From Prolixibacteraceae bacterium (GTDB taxonomy: Bacteria; Bacteroidota; Bacteroidia; Bacteroidales; Prolixibacteraceae), in contig JAIBEZ010000024.1 in assembly GCA_019459485.1 (NCBI GenBank), positions 39,386 to 103,385 on the forward strand: 64,000 bases of DNA. Reading direction: 5' to 3'. A program made the position numbers and the translations under genes. The notes under the pieces are model-generated. The model searched no databases. It saw nothing but the letters and a program-made list of their open reading frames with translations, and was not told where the DNA came from. Shown here one piece after another: positions 54,394-64,000 of this stretch (the stretch's first letter is position 1; the number at the start of each line of letters is the position of its first letter).

Positions 54394-55116
54394 TTATTTG
54401 AATTTCAATGTTCCCCATTGCCCCATTTGACCGACAATCCATCCGATGCGCTCCTGAACATACGGACCGGGAGGATTGGCGCTGTATCGCCTTGGATTTG
54501 GCAATATGGCGGCGATGGCTGCTGCCTGATGTTTTGAAAGTTTTTCGGCGCTGGTTTTCCAGTATTGATTTGCTGCGGCTTCTGCACCATAAACTCCATT
54601 TCCCATTTCGATGCTGTTCAGATAGACTTCCATGATGCGTTCCTTGCTCCACACGAATTCAATCAGCACCGTGAAATATACTTCGAAACCTTTGCGAACC
54701 CAGCTTCTACCTGGCCAAAGAAATACATTTTTGGCTGTTTGCTGTGAAATGGTACTCGCTCCCCGCAGTCGTTTTCCCTTTTTTGAAGCTTCTACCGATT
54801 TCTCAATGGCTTCAATGTCAAATCCTGAATGGTTAAGGAAATTCTGATCTTCGCTGCAAACTACCGCCAGCGGAAGATGTTTGGATATTTTGTCGATAGA
54901 GACCCAATCGTGTTTAAGCTTCATTTCCTTTCCGTCAAACAACTGCTCTCCGCAGCGGATTACCATTAGTGGGGTGATGGGTACCGGCACAAACCGAAAG
55001 AAAATCACAAAGAATATGGAAAGTCCCAAAAAACCGGCAGCAGTTTTCCAGATAATTCGAAAGATTCGTTTTCCAAGGCTGTCTTTTTTTGGATCAATGA
55101 CTTCAATATTTTCCAT
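54394..55116 (-). CDS. mtgA: Monofunctional peptidoglycan transglycosylase
   Basis: The 240-residue protein has an N-terminal transmembrane helix (about 25-45) and a GT51 glycosyltransferase domain without a transpeptidase. Motifs are the catalytic Glu in CSEDQNFLNHSGFD (about 91), RGASTISQQTAKN (about 138-150), KERIMEVYLNSIEMGNGVYGAEAA and the C-terminal NPRRY. It polymerises lipid II into glycan strands. It is separated from resB-ccsA by repeats and lies downstream of alaS on the same strand. Confidence 0.93.
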   Translation of the reverse strand: MENIEVIDPKKDSLGKRIFRIIWKTAAGFLGLSIFFVIFFRFVPVPITPLMVIRCGEQLFDGKEMKLKHDWVSIDKISKHLPLAVVCSEDQNFLNHSGFDIEAIEKSVEASKKGKRLRGASTISQQTAKNVFLWPGRSWVRKGFEVYFTVLIEFVWSKERIMEVYLNSIEMGNGVYGAEAAANQYWKTSAEKLSKHQAAAIAAILPNPRRYSANPPGPYVQERIGWIVGQMGQWGTLKFK

Positions 55117-55238
55117 CGTGTGAATTGTTTACCGCATGTAAAATTACTAAAAATGCCAAAGCAATCTTAGTTTCACGAAAAAGAGGATTTCAACCGCCTG
55201 ACCGATGAAATCCTCTTCTGGTATTTTTTGACGCTCCC

Positions 55239-55348
55239 GTCTTCGGACTCCGGTCTTTCGTCTTCCGATCTTCATTGAATGCTCCCTTCGACTGCTTCGC
55301 GCTCAGGGAGCCAAGCTTCGGTCTTCCGTCTCCGGTCTTCCGTCTTCT
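55239..55348. repeat. Two heptanucleotide arrays after alaS
   Basis: Five 7-mers of the type GTCTTCG/GACTCCG (55239-55273) and five of the type GTCTTCC/GTCTCCG (55314-55348) flank a 40-bp segment that carries CTCCCT/AGGGAG inverted arms. The second array runs up to the alaS stop codon. The same 7-mer type is half of the array inside the toroid protein gene at 32.69 kb. Confidence 0.85.
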
Positions 55349-57967
55349 CTACTTCACAAACGATTTCGCTTTTTCTACAGCGGCAGAAAGTCCTGAAAGG
55401 TCTTTTCCTCCGGCAGTAGCGTAAAACGCCTGTCCGCCGCCGCCGCCCTGCATTTCTTTGGCAGCTTCGCGAATGATAGTTCCGGCATTTAAGCCCTTTT
55501 CAGCAACCAAATGATCGGCAATCATCACGGTAATCGAAGGTTTTCCGCCGATGGCCGAACCCAGCGCAAGGAAAAGATTTTCAACTTCGCCTTTTAACTG
55601 GAAAGCCAGATCTTTCACCGCCTGTGCCGAATCGAGCTGAATCACTTCGGCAATTACATTTACGCCATTAATTAACTGGATTTTATTTTTCAGTTCCTGT
55701 TTAATTCCTGAAGCAGCTTTTCGCTCAAATTCCTCTATCTGTTTTTGCAGATGACTGTTCTGTGCAAGCACATCTTCCACCGATTTTTTCAGGTTTTGGG
55801 TATTGTTGAGTAGCACTTTTACTTCCGACAATTCATCCAGATGCTTTTTCACGAATTCTTCGGCTCGGTCGGCTGTGATGGCTTCCATACGACGAACTCC
55901 GGCTGAAATAGCGCTTTCAGAAGTAATAATAAACGAACCGATCTGACCGGTAGCAGGAACATGTGTTCCTCCGCACAACTCCACGGAATCGCCAAATTTA
56001 ATGACACGAACAAAGTCGCCGTATTTTTCGCCGAAAAGCATAATTGCACCCAAATCTTTCGCCTGATCAAAAGCAACCGAACGGTTTTCTTCGAGTACCA
56101 GATTTTCGCGAATCAATTCATTTACGCGTGCCTGAATCCGGTCCAGCTCCTCTTTGGTCACTTTCTGAAAATGAGAAAAGTCGAAGCGAAGGTATTCACT
56201 GTTTACCAGCGATCCTTTTTGTTCCACGTGTGTACCGAGTACTTCGCGCAAAGCATGGTCGAGCAAATGGGTTGCAGTATGGTTATTCATTGTCAGCTTC
56301 CGTTTGCCGTTATCAACCAACGCCGTGAAAGTAGCAGCAGGATTTTCAGGAAGTTTATTGGCAATGTGAATGGTCAGATTGTTCTCTTTTAGCGTGTCCT
56401 CAATCTTGGTGCGGTGTCCGTCAGCCAGAATGTATCCCGAATCGCCCACCTGTCCGCCGGATTCGCCGTAAAATGGAGTTTTATCGAATACAAGGTGATA
56501 AAATTCCTTGCCCTTTTGAGTGACTTTGCGGTAGCGCGAAATCTGAACTTCAGTTTCAAGTTCATCGTACCCAACGAATTCAACCTGTTCAATCCTTTTC
56601 AGTTCCACCCAATCGTCTGTTTCCTGGGCTGCGGCGTTTCGTGAGCGGCTTTTCTGCTTTTCCATTTCAGAATTGAAACCGGCTTCGTCAACCGACAATC
56701 CTTTTTCGCGAAGGATCAGACTAGTCAAATCGAAAGGGAAACCAAAAGTATCGTAAAGTGTGAAGGCATCTTCGCCACCCACTTCTGTTTTACCGGCCAG
56801 TTTGGCTTTGGCAACCAACTCATCTAACAGACGAATACCTGTTTCCAGCGTCCGGAGAAATGATTCTTCCTCCTCACGGATCACATTTTCGATCAATCCC
56901 TGCTGCGACACCAATTCGGGGAACGCATCGCCCATCTGTTCTTTCAGCACTTCAACGAGTTTCCAGATAAATGGCTCCTTGAAATCGAGAAAAGTATATC
57001 CATAGCGAACCGCACGGCGCAAAATCCGGCGGATTACATATCCGGCTTTGTTATTGGACGGCAACTGTCCATCGGCAATCGAGAATGAAATAGCGCGCAA
57101 ATGATCGGCAATTACCCGCATCGCAATGTCCGCCTGAAGGTTTTCGCCGTATTTCTTGTTGCTCAGACTGGCGATTTTCGCAATCGTCGTCTGAAATACA
57201 TCCGTATCGTAGTTCGATTTTTTGTTCTGCACCACCATGCACAAACGTTCGAAACCCATTCCGGTATCAACATGTTTGTCGGGAAGTTCTTCCAGACGTC
57301 CGTCGGCTTTTCGGTTAAACTGAATGAAAACGAGGTTCCAGATTTCGATCACCAGCGGATTGTCCTTGTTCACCTGATCGCGTCCGGGGCTTTTTGCACG
57401 TTCTTCATCATCGCGCAAATCAACATGAATTTCGGAACAGGGACCACATGGACCGGTATCACCCATTTCCCAGAAGTTGTCTTTTTTACTTCCGTTAATA
57501 ATCCGGTCGGCAGGTAAATATTTACGCCACAATTCAAAGGCTTCGTTGTCACGTTCCAGCTTATCGTCGTCACTTCCTTCAAAAACAGAAGCATACATTC
57601 TGTCAGCCGGAATTTTCAGCACATCGTGCAGCAATTCCCAGGCCCAGTTAATCGCATCTTCCTTGAAATAATCACCAAAAGACCAGTTGCCCAACATTTC
57701 AAACATGGTATGGTGGTAGGTATCGTGACCAACTTCTTCCAAATCGTTGTGCTTACCTGAAACCCTCAAACACTTTTGGGTATCGGCTATGCGAACACTT
57801 TTTGCTGGCTGATTTCCCAGGAAAATATCCTTGAACTGGTTCATCCCGGCATTGGTAAACATCAAGGTAGGATCGTTCTTTACGACCATCGGAGCCGAGC
57901 TGACAATCTGGTGTTCCTTGCCGGCAAAAAAATCTAAAAAAGCTTTCCTGATTTCCTTTGAATTCAT
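55349..57967 (-). CDS. alaS: Alanyl-tRNA synthetase
   Basis: The 872-residue enzyme has the class II catalytic core ([15 protein letters not shown] near residue 37 and [18 protein letters not shown] near 85) and [10 protein letters not shown]. The editing domain carries [16 protein letters not shown] (HxxxH) and CGGTHV, and a C-terminal glycine-rich domain has [14 protein letters not shown]. Length is normal. A divergent M23 peptidase gene lies 189 bp away. Confidence 0.97.
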   Translation of the reverse strand: MNSKEIRKAFLDFFAGKEHQIVSSAPMVVKNDPTLMFTNAGMNQFKDIFLGNQPAKSVRIADTQKCLRVSGKHNDLEEVGHDTYHHTMFEMLGNWSFGDYFKEDAINWAWELLHDVLKIPADRMYASVFEGSDDDKLERDNEAFELWRKYLPADRIINGSKKDNFWEMGDTGPCGPCSEIHVDLRDDEERAKSPGRDQVNKDNPLVIEIWNLVFIQFNRKADGRLEELPDKHVDTGMGFERLCMVVQNKKSNYDTDVFQTTIAKIASLSNKKYGENLQADIAMRVIADHLRAISFSIADGQLPSNNKAGYVIRRILRRAVRYGYTFLDFKEPFIWKLVEVLKEQMGDAFPELVSQQGLIENVIREEEESFLRTLETGIRLLDELVAKAKLAGKTEVGGEDAFTLYDTFGFPFDLTSLILREKGLSVDEAGFNSEMEKQKSRSRNAAAQETDDWVELKRIEQVEFVGYDELETEVQISRYRKVTQKGKEFYHLVFDKTPFYGESGGQVGDSGYILADGHRTKIEDTLKENNLTIHIANKLPENPAATFTALVDNGKRKLTMNNHTATHLLDHALREVLGTHVEQKGSLVNSEYLRFDFSHFQKVTKEELDRIQARVNELIRENLVLEENRSVAFDQAKDLGAIMLFGEKYGDFVRVIKFGDSVELCGGTHVPATGQIGSFIITSESAISAGVRRMEAITADRAEEFVKKHLDELSEVKVLLNNTQNLKKSVEDVLAQNSHLQKQIEEFERKAASGIKQELKNKIQLINGVNVIAEVIQLDSAQAVKDLAFQLKGEVENLFLALGSAIGGKPSITVMIADHLVAEKGLNAGTIIREAAKEMQGGGGGQAFYATAGGKDLSGLSAAVEKAKSFVK

Positions 57968-58111
57968 CTAAATATGTATTTTTTCCAAGTTTAAAATTTG
58001 TTAAAAATCCCCAATTAATTGAAGCCCACCAATTATTTTGATTGAAAACATTAGCTTTGCAGGCTGTTTAAACCGGAATTTTCGGAACCGTGCAAAGTTA
58101 GATTTTTTACT

Positions 58112-58119
58112 TAAATTTG
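58112..58119 (+). promoter_or_regulatory. Candidate -7 box of the M23 peptidase gene
   Basis: TAAATTTG matches TAnnTTTG exactly; start would be about 30 nt before the ATG. Another match, TAGCTTTG, lies at 58052-58059. Confidence 0.45.
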
Positions 58120-58156
58120 TTCCAAACCGAAAAATAAATTCCATAAACCCCGTTTT

Positions 58157-59128
58157 ATGGCGAAAGCAAAGTATAAATTTAATGCTCACACACTTAGCTA
58201 CGACAAAATCGTAATAAGTTTCAAAACAAAAATCAAGCGTTTTCTAGCCTTGTTTTCAACCACATTGGTAAGTTCGGTGCTGATCGCAATTGGCGTTCTT
58301 CAATTTTACGAATCTCCCAGAATGCGTGCACTTCACAAAGAAAATGAACGACTTGAAACCCAATACGAATTACTGTACAAGGATTTAGTCAATGTGGAAA
58401 AGGCACTCGATGAAATTGAGCAACGCGACAACAATTTGTACCGCGTAATATTCGAAAGTGATCCGATTCCGTCAACCATCCGAAAAGCCGGATTTGGCGG
58501 GGTAAACAAATATTCGCGGCTCGAATCGTTCGATAATTCGGAGCTGGTGATAAAAACTGCCGAAAAACTCGACATTCTTTCGAAGCAGGCATACATTCAG
58601 GCCAAATCATACGATGAGGTGATGAACCTTGCGCTCAACAAAGAAAAACTGGTAGCCAGTATGCCAGCTATTATGCCCATTTCAAACAAATCGCTTAAAA
58701 GTACCGCTTCCGGTTGGGGATACAGAATACATCCAATCTATAAAATCAAGCAGTTTCACTACGGAATGGACTTTACCGCTCAAATCGGCACCAAGGTTTA
58801 TGCTACCGGCGATGGAATTGTGAAAGATGTGCAGACCATTGGCAGCGGATATGGCAAATGGGTTTTGATTGATCACGGCTTTGACTATGAAACCCTTTAC
58901 GCCCACATGAGCGGATTTAATGTTAGGATCGGAGAGCATGTTAAGCGTGGCGCTGTTATTGGTTACGTCGGAAATACCGGAACTTCAACGGCGCCTCATC
59001 TGCACTATGAAGTGCACAAAAACGGAACTCCGGTCAATCCGCAACACTATTATTTCAAAGACTTAAATGCCCAGGAATACGAAAAGATGGTCACCATTTC
59101 ATCAAATATCGGTCAAACATTCGACTAA
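58157..59128 (+). CDS. M23 family peptidoglycan endopeptidase-like protein
   Basis: The 323-residue protein has one N-terminal transmembrane helix (about 32-52), a coiled-coil region (about 55-95) and a C-terminal LytM/M23 domain: HYGMDFTAQIGTKVYATGDGIV (about 201-222, with the zinc His and Asp), YETLYAHMSGFN and HLHYEVHKNG (HxH). The zinc ligands appear intact. It resembles MepM-type envelope peptidases that cleave peptide cross-links or regulate other hydrolases. It is followed after 12 bp by the MerR gene. Confidence 0.92.
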   Translation: MAKAKYKFNAHTLSYDKIVISFKTKIKRFLALFSTTLVSSVLIAIGVLQFYESPRMRALHKENERLETQYELLYKDLVNVEKALDEIEQRDNNLYRVIFESDPIPSTIRKAGFGGVNKYSRLESFDNSELVIKTAEKLDILSKQAYIQAKSYDEVMNLALNKEKLVASMPAIMPISNKSLKSTASGWGYRIHPIYKIKQFHYGMDFTAQIGTKVYATGDGIVKDVQTIGSGYGKWVLIDHGFDYETLYAHMSGFNVRIGEHVKRGAVIGYVGNTGTSTAPHLHYEVHKNGTPVNPQHYYFKDLNAQEYEKMVTISSNIGQTFD

Positions 59129-59140
59129 AAAATAAATACT

Positions 59141-59476
59141 GTGCCATACAAAAAGCCCAAAATTGAGAAGGTATTTTATTCTATCGGCGAAGTCGCTGAT
59201 TTGTTTGGAGTGAACACCTCCAAAATTCGGTTTTGGGAAAATGAGTTTGACATCCTGAAGCCGCACAAAAACAACAAAGGCAACCGGATGTTTACCCCCG
59301 AAGACATCGAAAACCTGAAACTCATTAACCACCTGTTGAAAGAAAGAGGAATGACCATAAAAGGGGCACAGAAAAAACTGAAAGAAAACAAGGAAGATAC
59401 GCTCCAAAATTTCGAAGTGGTCAGCCGGCTTCAGGAAATAAGGCAAATGCTCGTTGATATTAAAGAAGAACTCTGA
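59141..59476 (+). CDS. MerR-family transcriptional regulator
   Basis: The 111-residue protein starts with GTG at 59141. Its winged-helix is clear: YSIGEVADLFGVNTSKIRFWE (about 13-33) and the wing RMFTPEDIENLKLINHLLKERG. The C-terminal part is a short helix without an effector domain or metal-binding cysteines. This small type, downstream of an M23 peptidase, is conserved in Bacteroidota. The signal is unknown. Confidence 0.88.
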   Translation: MPYKKPKIEKVFYSIGEVADLFGVNTSKIRFWENEFDILKPHKNNKGNRMFTPEDIENLKLINHLLKERGMTIKGAQKKLKENKEDTLQNFEVVSRLQEIRQMLVDIKEEL

Positions 59477-59485
59477 GGGAGCTTC

Positions 59486-59520
59486 AAGTTTAAAGTTTCA
59501 GGTTCAAAGTTTAAAGTTAC
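59486..59520. repeat. Heptanucleotide array between merR and nif3 genes
   Basis: Five 7-mers in phase: AAGTTTA, AAGTTTC, AGGTTCA, AAGTTTA, AAGTTAC. Confidence 0.82.
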
Positions 59521-59552
59521 GCTTCACACAGGCTTAATCAGATAAATAGTCC

Positions 59553-60650
59553 ATGCAACTCAAAGAAATCACCCAATACATTGAATCCATTGCCCCGCTT
59601 TCATTTCAGGAATCGTATGATAATTCAGGGCTGATCATTGGTCATCAGGATGATGAAATTTCAGGAATTCTGATTACGCTGGACATTACCGAAGAAATTG
59701 TGGATGAAGCGATCAGCAAGAAATTAAACCTGATTGTTGCACATCATCCGATCATTTTTGGCGGCTTGAAAAAGCTGAACGGGAAAAACTATATTGAACG
59801 GTGCGTGGCAAAAGCGATCAAAAACGACATCGCCATATACGCGGCGCATACCAATCTGGATGGTGTTTTCGGCGGAGTGAACAGCAAAATCTGCGAAAAA
59901 CTTCAGTTGCAAAATTGCCGGATGCTGATTCCAATGCAAAACTTCCTGAAAAAGCTGGTGACATTTGTACCCACCGACCATGCTGTAAATGTAAGAAAAG
60001 CGATGTTTGATGCAGGAGCCGGAAACATCGGCAATTACGATTCGTGCAGTTTCAACCAATCGGGAACGGGAAGCTTCAAAGGAAACGATGAAACCAATCC
60101 GTTTGCCGGCGAGAAAAACCAGCTTCATTTTGAGGAAGAAACCCGAATTGAAACTATTTTTCCCAAACATCTGCAACACAAAGTGATTCAGTCGCTCCTG
60201 AATGCGCACCCGTACGAAGAAGTGGCCTACGATATTTATCCGCTCGACAATGAATTTACACAAGGCGGAACCGGAATGATAGGCGAACTTGCCGAACCAA
60301 TGAATGAGATGATTTTTCTGCAAAACCTGAAAGAACTATTTAATTGTCGGGTAATAAAACACACACAGCTTTTGGGGAAACCTATCCGTAAAGTGGCGGT
60401 TTGCGGTGGTTCCGGAAGTACTTTCCTGAACAAGGCAATCGCACAGAACGCCGACATTTTTATTTCAGGAGATTTTAAATACCACCAGTTTTTTGATGCC
60501 GAAAAACAAATTATTATTGCAGATATCGGGCATTATGAAAGTGAACAATTCACTAAAGAAGTTTTTTATGAATTACTTACAAAAAAATTCCCTAAATTTG
60601 CCCTCCATTTGTCGGAAATAAGCACCAATCCGGTAAATTATCTGATTTAA
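59553..60650 (+). CDS. Nif3-like dinuclear metal protein
   Basis: The 365-residue protein belongs to the Nif3/YqfO family (long type with an inserted CutA-like domain, about 130-230). Metal-binding parts are AHHPIIFGGLKKLNG (about 63-77), AAHTNLDGVFGGVNSK (about 97-112) and, at the end, IADIGHYESEQF with His and Glu (about 329-340). Function of the family is not settled; names such as GTP cyclohydrolase I type 2 rest on limited data. It precedes the zinc-ribbon protein gene by 22 bp. Confidence 0.9.
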   Translation: MQLKEITQYIESIAPLSFQESYDNSGLIIGHQDDEISGILITLDITEEIVDEAISKKLNLIVAHHPIIFGGLKKLNGKNYIERCVAKAIKNDIAIYAAHTNLDGVFGGVNSKICEKLQLQNCRMLIPMQNFLKKLVTFVPTDHAVNVRKAMFDAGAGNIGNYDSCSFNQSGTGSFKGNDETNPFAGEKNQLHFEEETRIETIFPKHLQHKVIQSLLNAHPYEEVAYDIYPLDNEFTQGGTGMIGELAEPMNEMIFLQNLKELFNCRVIKHTQLLGKPIRKVAVCGGSGSTFLNKAIAQNADIFISGDFKYHQFFDAEKQIIIADIGHYESEQFTKEVFYELLTKKFPKFALHLSEISTNPVNYLI

Positions 60651-60672
60651 AAATAGTTAAACAATTATAAGT

Positions 60673-61449
60673 ATGAACACTCAGTACGTTAGAGACGAAA
60701 ATAAAAGTGTGCCAATCAGTTCAAAGCTCAAAGCACTTTTTGAACTGCAAAATGTTGTTTCTGAAATAGACAAATTCAAGACCCTTCGCGGTGAATTACC
60801 ACTGGAAGTTCAGGATTTGGAAGACGAAATTACTGGTTTAAAAACCCGTGTAAGCAACTACGAAGACGACACCAAAGATCTGGAAACGGCCATTAACAAC
60901 AAAAAAGCTGCAATAAAAGAATCAGAATTACTGATCGCAAAATACACCGAACAGCAAAACAATGTTCGTAACAACCGCGAATTCGATTCATTGAGCAAAG
61001 AAATTGAATTCCAGAAATTGGAAATTGAATTGTCGGAAAAACGTATCCGTGAATTCACCATCGAGCTCAACAGTAAAAAAGAATCAATAGGTTCTTCAGC
61101 CCTGCTGCTGAAAGAACGCCTTGAAGATTTGGACCGCAAACAACGCGAACTGGAAGAAATTACCGCTGAAACACAAATTGAAGAAGAAAGGCTAAAAGCC
61201 AAAACCGAAAAAATTGAAAGCAACATTGAAGCTCGTTTGCTGATGGCTTTCAAACGTATCCGCAAAAATGCCCGCAACGGACTTGCTGTTGTAACTGTTC
61301 AGCGTGATGCCTGCGGTGGTTGCTTCAACAAAATTCCGCCACAGCGTCAAATGGACATCGCATCGCGCAAAAAAGTTATCGTTTGCGAATACTGCGGACG
61401 TATCCTGGTGGATAAAGACATCCTGGATTCGATTGAAACCGCGGAATAA
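60673..61449 (+). CDS. Coiled-coil protein with C4 zinc ribbon
   Basis: The 258-residue protein has a long coiled coil (about 20-190, heptads rich in Glu, Lys, Leu) and a C-terminal zinc ribbon with two CxxC pairs: CGGCFNK and CEYCGRI (about 213-247). The arrangement matches the CT398/zf-RING_7 family. It is often next to nif3 in bacteria, as here. Function is unknown; some members bind flagellar or secretion proteins in other phyla. Confidence 0.88.
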   Translation: MNTQYVRDENKSVPISSKLKALFELQNVVSEIDKFKTLRGELPLEVQDLEDEITGLKTRVSNYEDDTKDLETAINNKKAAIKESELLIAKYTEQQNNVRNNREFDSLSKEIEFQKLEIELSEKRIREFTIELNSKKESIGSSALLLKERLEDLDRKQRELEEITAETQIEEERLKAKTEKIESNIEARLLMAFKRIRKNARNGLAVVTVQRDACGGCFNKIPPQRQMDIASRKKVIVCEYCGRILVDKDILDSIETAE

Positions 61450-61468
61450 ACAATATTAAAATACCCTG

Positions 61469-61497
61469 AAAAAGTCGGCTTCGTGTCGGCTTTTTTT
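61469..61497 (+). terminator. Intrinsic terminator after the zinc-ribbon gene
   Basis: AAAAAGTCG and CGGCTTTTT pair with one G-T wobble around an 8-9 nt loop, and more T residues follow. Confidence 0.75.
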
Positions 61498-61517
61498 ATT
61501 TATTTTGGTTATCATTC

Positions 61518-63107
61518 ATGCCGTTGAAAATGAATAAAGACTATACCTGGAAAAATCTATTCTTTTACGCTTCAGTTTTCCTGTTTGCATTATCGCTGCC
61601 ATTTTCGGAATTCATGATCAGTTTAAGTTCAGGTCTTCTCGTAATTAGTTGTTTGCTGACGGGCGACTTTCAGGAAAAGTATAACCGGCTCAGGAATCAG
61701 CCGGCCGCTCTGCTCATCATTTCGGTTTTCTTTGTGTATGTAATCGGCATAATTTTCACCCGTAACATGCCGCTGGCCCTATACGAACTGCAGAAGACTG
61801 CCTTTATCCTGGTTGTTCCGCTATGCATAGCAGTCGGTCCGCCCATCGGTTATACAATGTTCCGGAAGGTTTTACTAGCGTTTATGGCCGCGCTGAATCT
61901 GGCTTCCGCCATTGCCATTTTCAGGCTGATTTTCAGGGAGCAATTTGGCATCCACGACATTTGGGAAATCCTGTTTGTTTCGCACATCGGTTTCAGTTTT
62001 CAATTGCTGCTTGGCATATCGATTCTTATCAACGAATTGTATAACCAAAAACCCATCGGTAAAAAATTACGGTACTTAATGATTGCCGACATTCTTTATT
62101 TACTTGTTTTTCTTTTTCTCCTGAAATCGCTCACCGGACTGGCAACTTTTGTCGTGCTTCTTGTCATCCACCTGTTTTTTGTGATCAGGAAAATAAAAAT
62201 CAGGAAGTGGAAACTATTTTCTTCTATCATGCTTCCTGCCATAATTTTAGGTGGATTCTTCTATCTCGGATCGTGTGTTTACCGTTTTTACGACACAGTA
62301 CCCATTGATCCGGCGCAATTACCTGAAAGGACACAAAACGGAAACCTTTACAAACACGATCTTCAGGATAAATTGCTCGAAAATGGACATTATGTGGGTT
62401 TGTACCTCAGCTGGGACGAGCTGAAAGAAAGTTGGGAGCAACGATCGCCAATGTCCTTTGATCAGAATGGGCCGAATGGATTTCATGTTTCTGCCACGCT
62501 GATCCGTTACCTGACCTCAAAAGGCCTGACAAAAGACTCTGTTGGGGTGTCAAAACTAACATCTGAAGACATTCAATTCATCGAAAAAGGAATTGCCAAT
62601 CATATTTATACCCAGCGATTCTTTTCACTGTATCCGCGTATCTATCAAACAATCTGGGAACTGGATGTTTATTTTAAAACCGGTGACCCGAACCTGAAAT
62701 CGTTGGCCCAACGAATTGAATTTGTAAAAGCTGCTAAAACCATTGTAAGTGAACATCCGTTTTTTGGTGTTGGTACCGGTAACTTTAAACAGGAATTTGT
62801 CAACGCGTATCAAAAAAACCAGTCGAAACTCGATCCGCAACACTATGGAAGTTCACACAACCAATACCTGAATTATCTGGTAAAATTCGGAATCCTTGGA
62901 TTTCTATGGATCATGTTTGCATGGACGTATCCATTGTTCCTGACAAACAAACATCGATACTATCCAGCGGTAATGTTGCTGCTCATTTTGGGTATTGCCA
63001 ATTTCTCCGACTCAAACCTTGAGGCACACATGGGAATCAGCTTCTTTATTTTCTTTTACAGCTTGTTCCTGTTCAGTGAAACGCAACAAACAGCGCTTAA
63101 ACAATGA
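61518..63107 (+). CDS. O-antigen ligase/polymerase family membrane protein
   Basis: The 529-residue protein has about ten predicted hydrophobic helices. A large extracytoplasmic loop (about 255-425) is followed by HPFFGVGTGNFKQEF and SSHNQYLNYLVKFGILGF, the Wzy_C signature with the key His. Such proteins ligate O-antigen to lipid A core or polymerise glycan units. The next gene, a glycosyltransferase, overlaps by 4 bp, so they are translationally coupled. Substrate type cannot be told. Confidence 0.86.
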   Translation: MPLKMNKDYTWKNLFFYASVFLFALSLPFSEFMISLSSGLLVISCLLTGDFQEKYNRLRNQPAALLIISVFFVYVIGIIFTRNMPLALYELQKTAFILVVPLCIAVGPPIGYTMFRKVLLAFMAALNLASAIAIFRLIFREQFGIHDIWEILFVSHIGFSFQLLLGISILINELYNQKPIGKKLRYLMIADILYLLVFLFLLKSLTGLATFVVLLVIHLFFVIRKIKIRKWKLFSSIMLPAIILGGFFYLGSCVYRFYDTVPIDPAQLPERTQNGNLYKHDLQDKLLENGHYVGLYLSWDELKESWEQRSPMSFDQNGPNGFHVSATLIRYLTSKGLTKDSVGVSKLTSEDIQFIEKGIANHIYTQRFFSLYPRIYQTIWELDVYFKTGDPNLKSLAQRIEFVKAAKTIVSEHPFFGVGTGNFKQEFVNAYQKNQSKLDPQHYGSSHNQYLNYLVKFGILGFLWIMFAWTYPLFLTNKHRYYPAVMLLLILGIANFSDSNLEAHMGISFFIFFYSLFLFSETQQTALKQ

Positions 63108-63901
63108 AGATCAGTCTCATCATTTCCACTTACAACAAGCCGGAGTACCTGTTCCATTGCCTGAAAAGCATTGCTGAACTAAAGGAATTTCCGGATGAAA
63201 TTGTTGTGGCCGATGATGGTTCAGGAAAAGAGACAGCAGAACTGATCGAAAAATTCAGAAAACAATTATCAGTTCCGTTAATTCATGTATGGCAGGAAGA
63301 CCAGGGATTTCGACTATCCAGAAGCCGAAACAACGCAATTATAAAATCGTCAGGAGATTACCTTATTTTTATTGATGATGACATAATTTTGCACCCGGCC
63401 TTCATCAACGACCATCGCAGATTCGCCAAATCTAACTGTTTATATTGTGGAAGCAGGGTTCGGCTTAGTTCTGAAAAAACGACCCAAACAATAAAAAGCG
63501 GCCAATACCATTTCCCTTTATGGTCAAACGGATTGGAATCGCGTGAAAATGCCGTCCGCATCCCTTTCCTGCACAAATTAATCAGCGGCCCGCAATATAC
63601 CCATCAGCGGATGCGGGGATGCCACATGGCTTTTTGGAAAGAAGATTTGATCAGGATCAACGGTTTTGACGAACGATACAAAAGCTGGGGCTACGAGGAT
63701 TCGGACGTGGTAATGCGGATGATGCATTCAGGAGTAAAACGAATTAATTTGAAATGGGCGGCAATTTGCTATCATTTATACCACCCAATAAATCAAAAAA
63801 CCTCAAACAACGATGTTTTGCTGTTTGAGGTAATTCGTAATAAATCGATCCGTTCACAAATCGGAATGGACCAGCATAGAGAAGCTCCTGTTATTGATTA
63901 A
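63104..63901 (+). CDS. GT2 glycosyltransferase with galactosyltransferase-type C-terminal domain
   Basis: The 265-residue enzyme has the GT2 start SLIISTYNKPEYL, the VVADDGS motif (about 34-40), FIDDDI as the DxD metal motif (about 90-95), and a C-terminal GFDERYKSWGYEDSDVVMRM segment typical of chondroitin-synthase-like Glyco_transf_7C domains. It overlaps the O-antigen ligase gene by 4 bp and probably acts in the same surface polysaccharide pathway. Confidence 0.9.
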   Translation: MKISLIISTYNKPEYLFHCLKSIAELKEFPDEIVVADDGSGKETAELIEKFRKQLSVPLIHVWQEDQGFRLSRSRNNAIIKSSGDYLIFIDDDIILHPAFINDHRRFAKSNCLYCGSRVRLSSEKTTQTIKSGQYHFPLWSNGLESRENAVRIPFLHKLISGPQYTHQRMRGCHMAFWKEDLIRINGFDERYKSWGYEDSDVVMRMMHSGVKRINLKWAAICYHLYHPINQKTSNNDVLLFEVIRNKSIRSQIGMDQHREAPVID

Positions 63902-63944
63902 TTAGCAACGAAGGATCTTGCTCGTTACCTGTAATCTTCTTTCA

Positions 63945-63979
63945 ACTTGAAACTTGGAACTTGGAACTTGGAACTTGAA
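63945..63979. repeat. Heptanucleotide array at the right edge
   Basis: Five 7-mers in phase of the type ACTTGGA/ACTTGAA, the reverse complement of the AGTTCAA/AGTTCCA type seen at 28.63 kb. Confidence 0.88.
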
Positions 63980-64000
63980 ACGCTCCTTTACCAACTTCCG

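Overview
The window comes from a member of the Bacteroidota, probably an anaerobic or facultative marine or sediment type in or near the Marinilabiliales/Bacteroidales (the order is inferred). Support includes a PorT-like type IX secretion (T9SS) gene at the left edge, a 2194-residue SprB-repeat protein with a T9SS C-terminal sorting domain, perfect Bacteroidetes -7 boxes (TAnnTTTG) before many genes, menaquinone methylation, a fused ResB-CcsA cytochrome c maturation protein, and DUF5777 and YceI genes. No tRNA, rRNA, CRISPR array, prophage or intact insertion sequence was seen.

Layout. 0-5.6 kb: porT (partial), menG and a PurM-like gene on the minus strand, then three plus-strand genes (SDR, Ldh2-type dehydrogenase, glycosyltransferase) and a nitroreductase. 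5.6-12.2 kb: the giant surface adhesin-like protein. 13.3-25.5 kb: mainly core genes, namely gapA, a miaA-NUDIX-glycosyltransferase-gmhA operon, a MacB-type permease, the RelA/SpoT homologue, a Fur-family regulator, purA and a D-threonine aldolase-like PLP enzyme. 25.7-29.3 kb: an envelope redox-type operon of three lipoproteins or exported proteins with c-type haem motifs, a DUF5777 barrel, YceI and an OB-fold protein.

29.4-39.1 kb is the most unusual part. Genes on the minus strand encode a class II terpene cyclase of the squalene-hopene cyclase type with an intact DGDD motif, a second alpha/alpha-toroid protein, a fusion of DUF116 with a polyprenyl diphosphate synthase, a radical SAM/SPASM protein, a two-cluster ferredoxin with an HdrA-like start, and a large lipoprotein with possible Cys/His catalytic residues. 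They look like an undescribed isoprenoid pathway. The locus is interrupted by repeats, a nested 128-bp dyad, a truncated copy of the toroid gene and a frameshifted antitoxin.

39.5-64 kb: deaD helicase, then an accessory stretch (41.5-45.2 kb) of small, poorly known genes and orphan antitoxins. This is followed by yebC, rsgA, a ClpP-family gene, a mazE with an internally deleted mazF, an acyl-CoA synthetase, resB-ccsA, mtgA, alaS, an M23 peptidase, a MerR regulator, a Nif3-family gene, a zinc-ribbon coiled-coil protein, an O-antigen ligase and a glycosyltransferase.

Two themes cut across the window. First, repeats are abundant: heptanucleotide tandem arrays at eight sites (one inside a coding sequence), two 41-bp arrays, one 22-bp array, and two families of REP-like hairpin units that form inverted pairs. 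Second, toxin-antitoxin systems are decaying: four antitoxins are present but no intact toxin was found. All calls rest on reading the sequence and on knowledge of the families; no database search was run.
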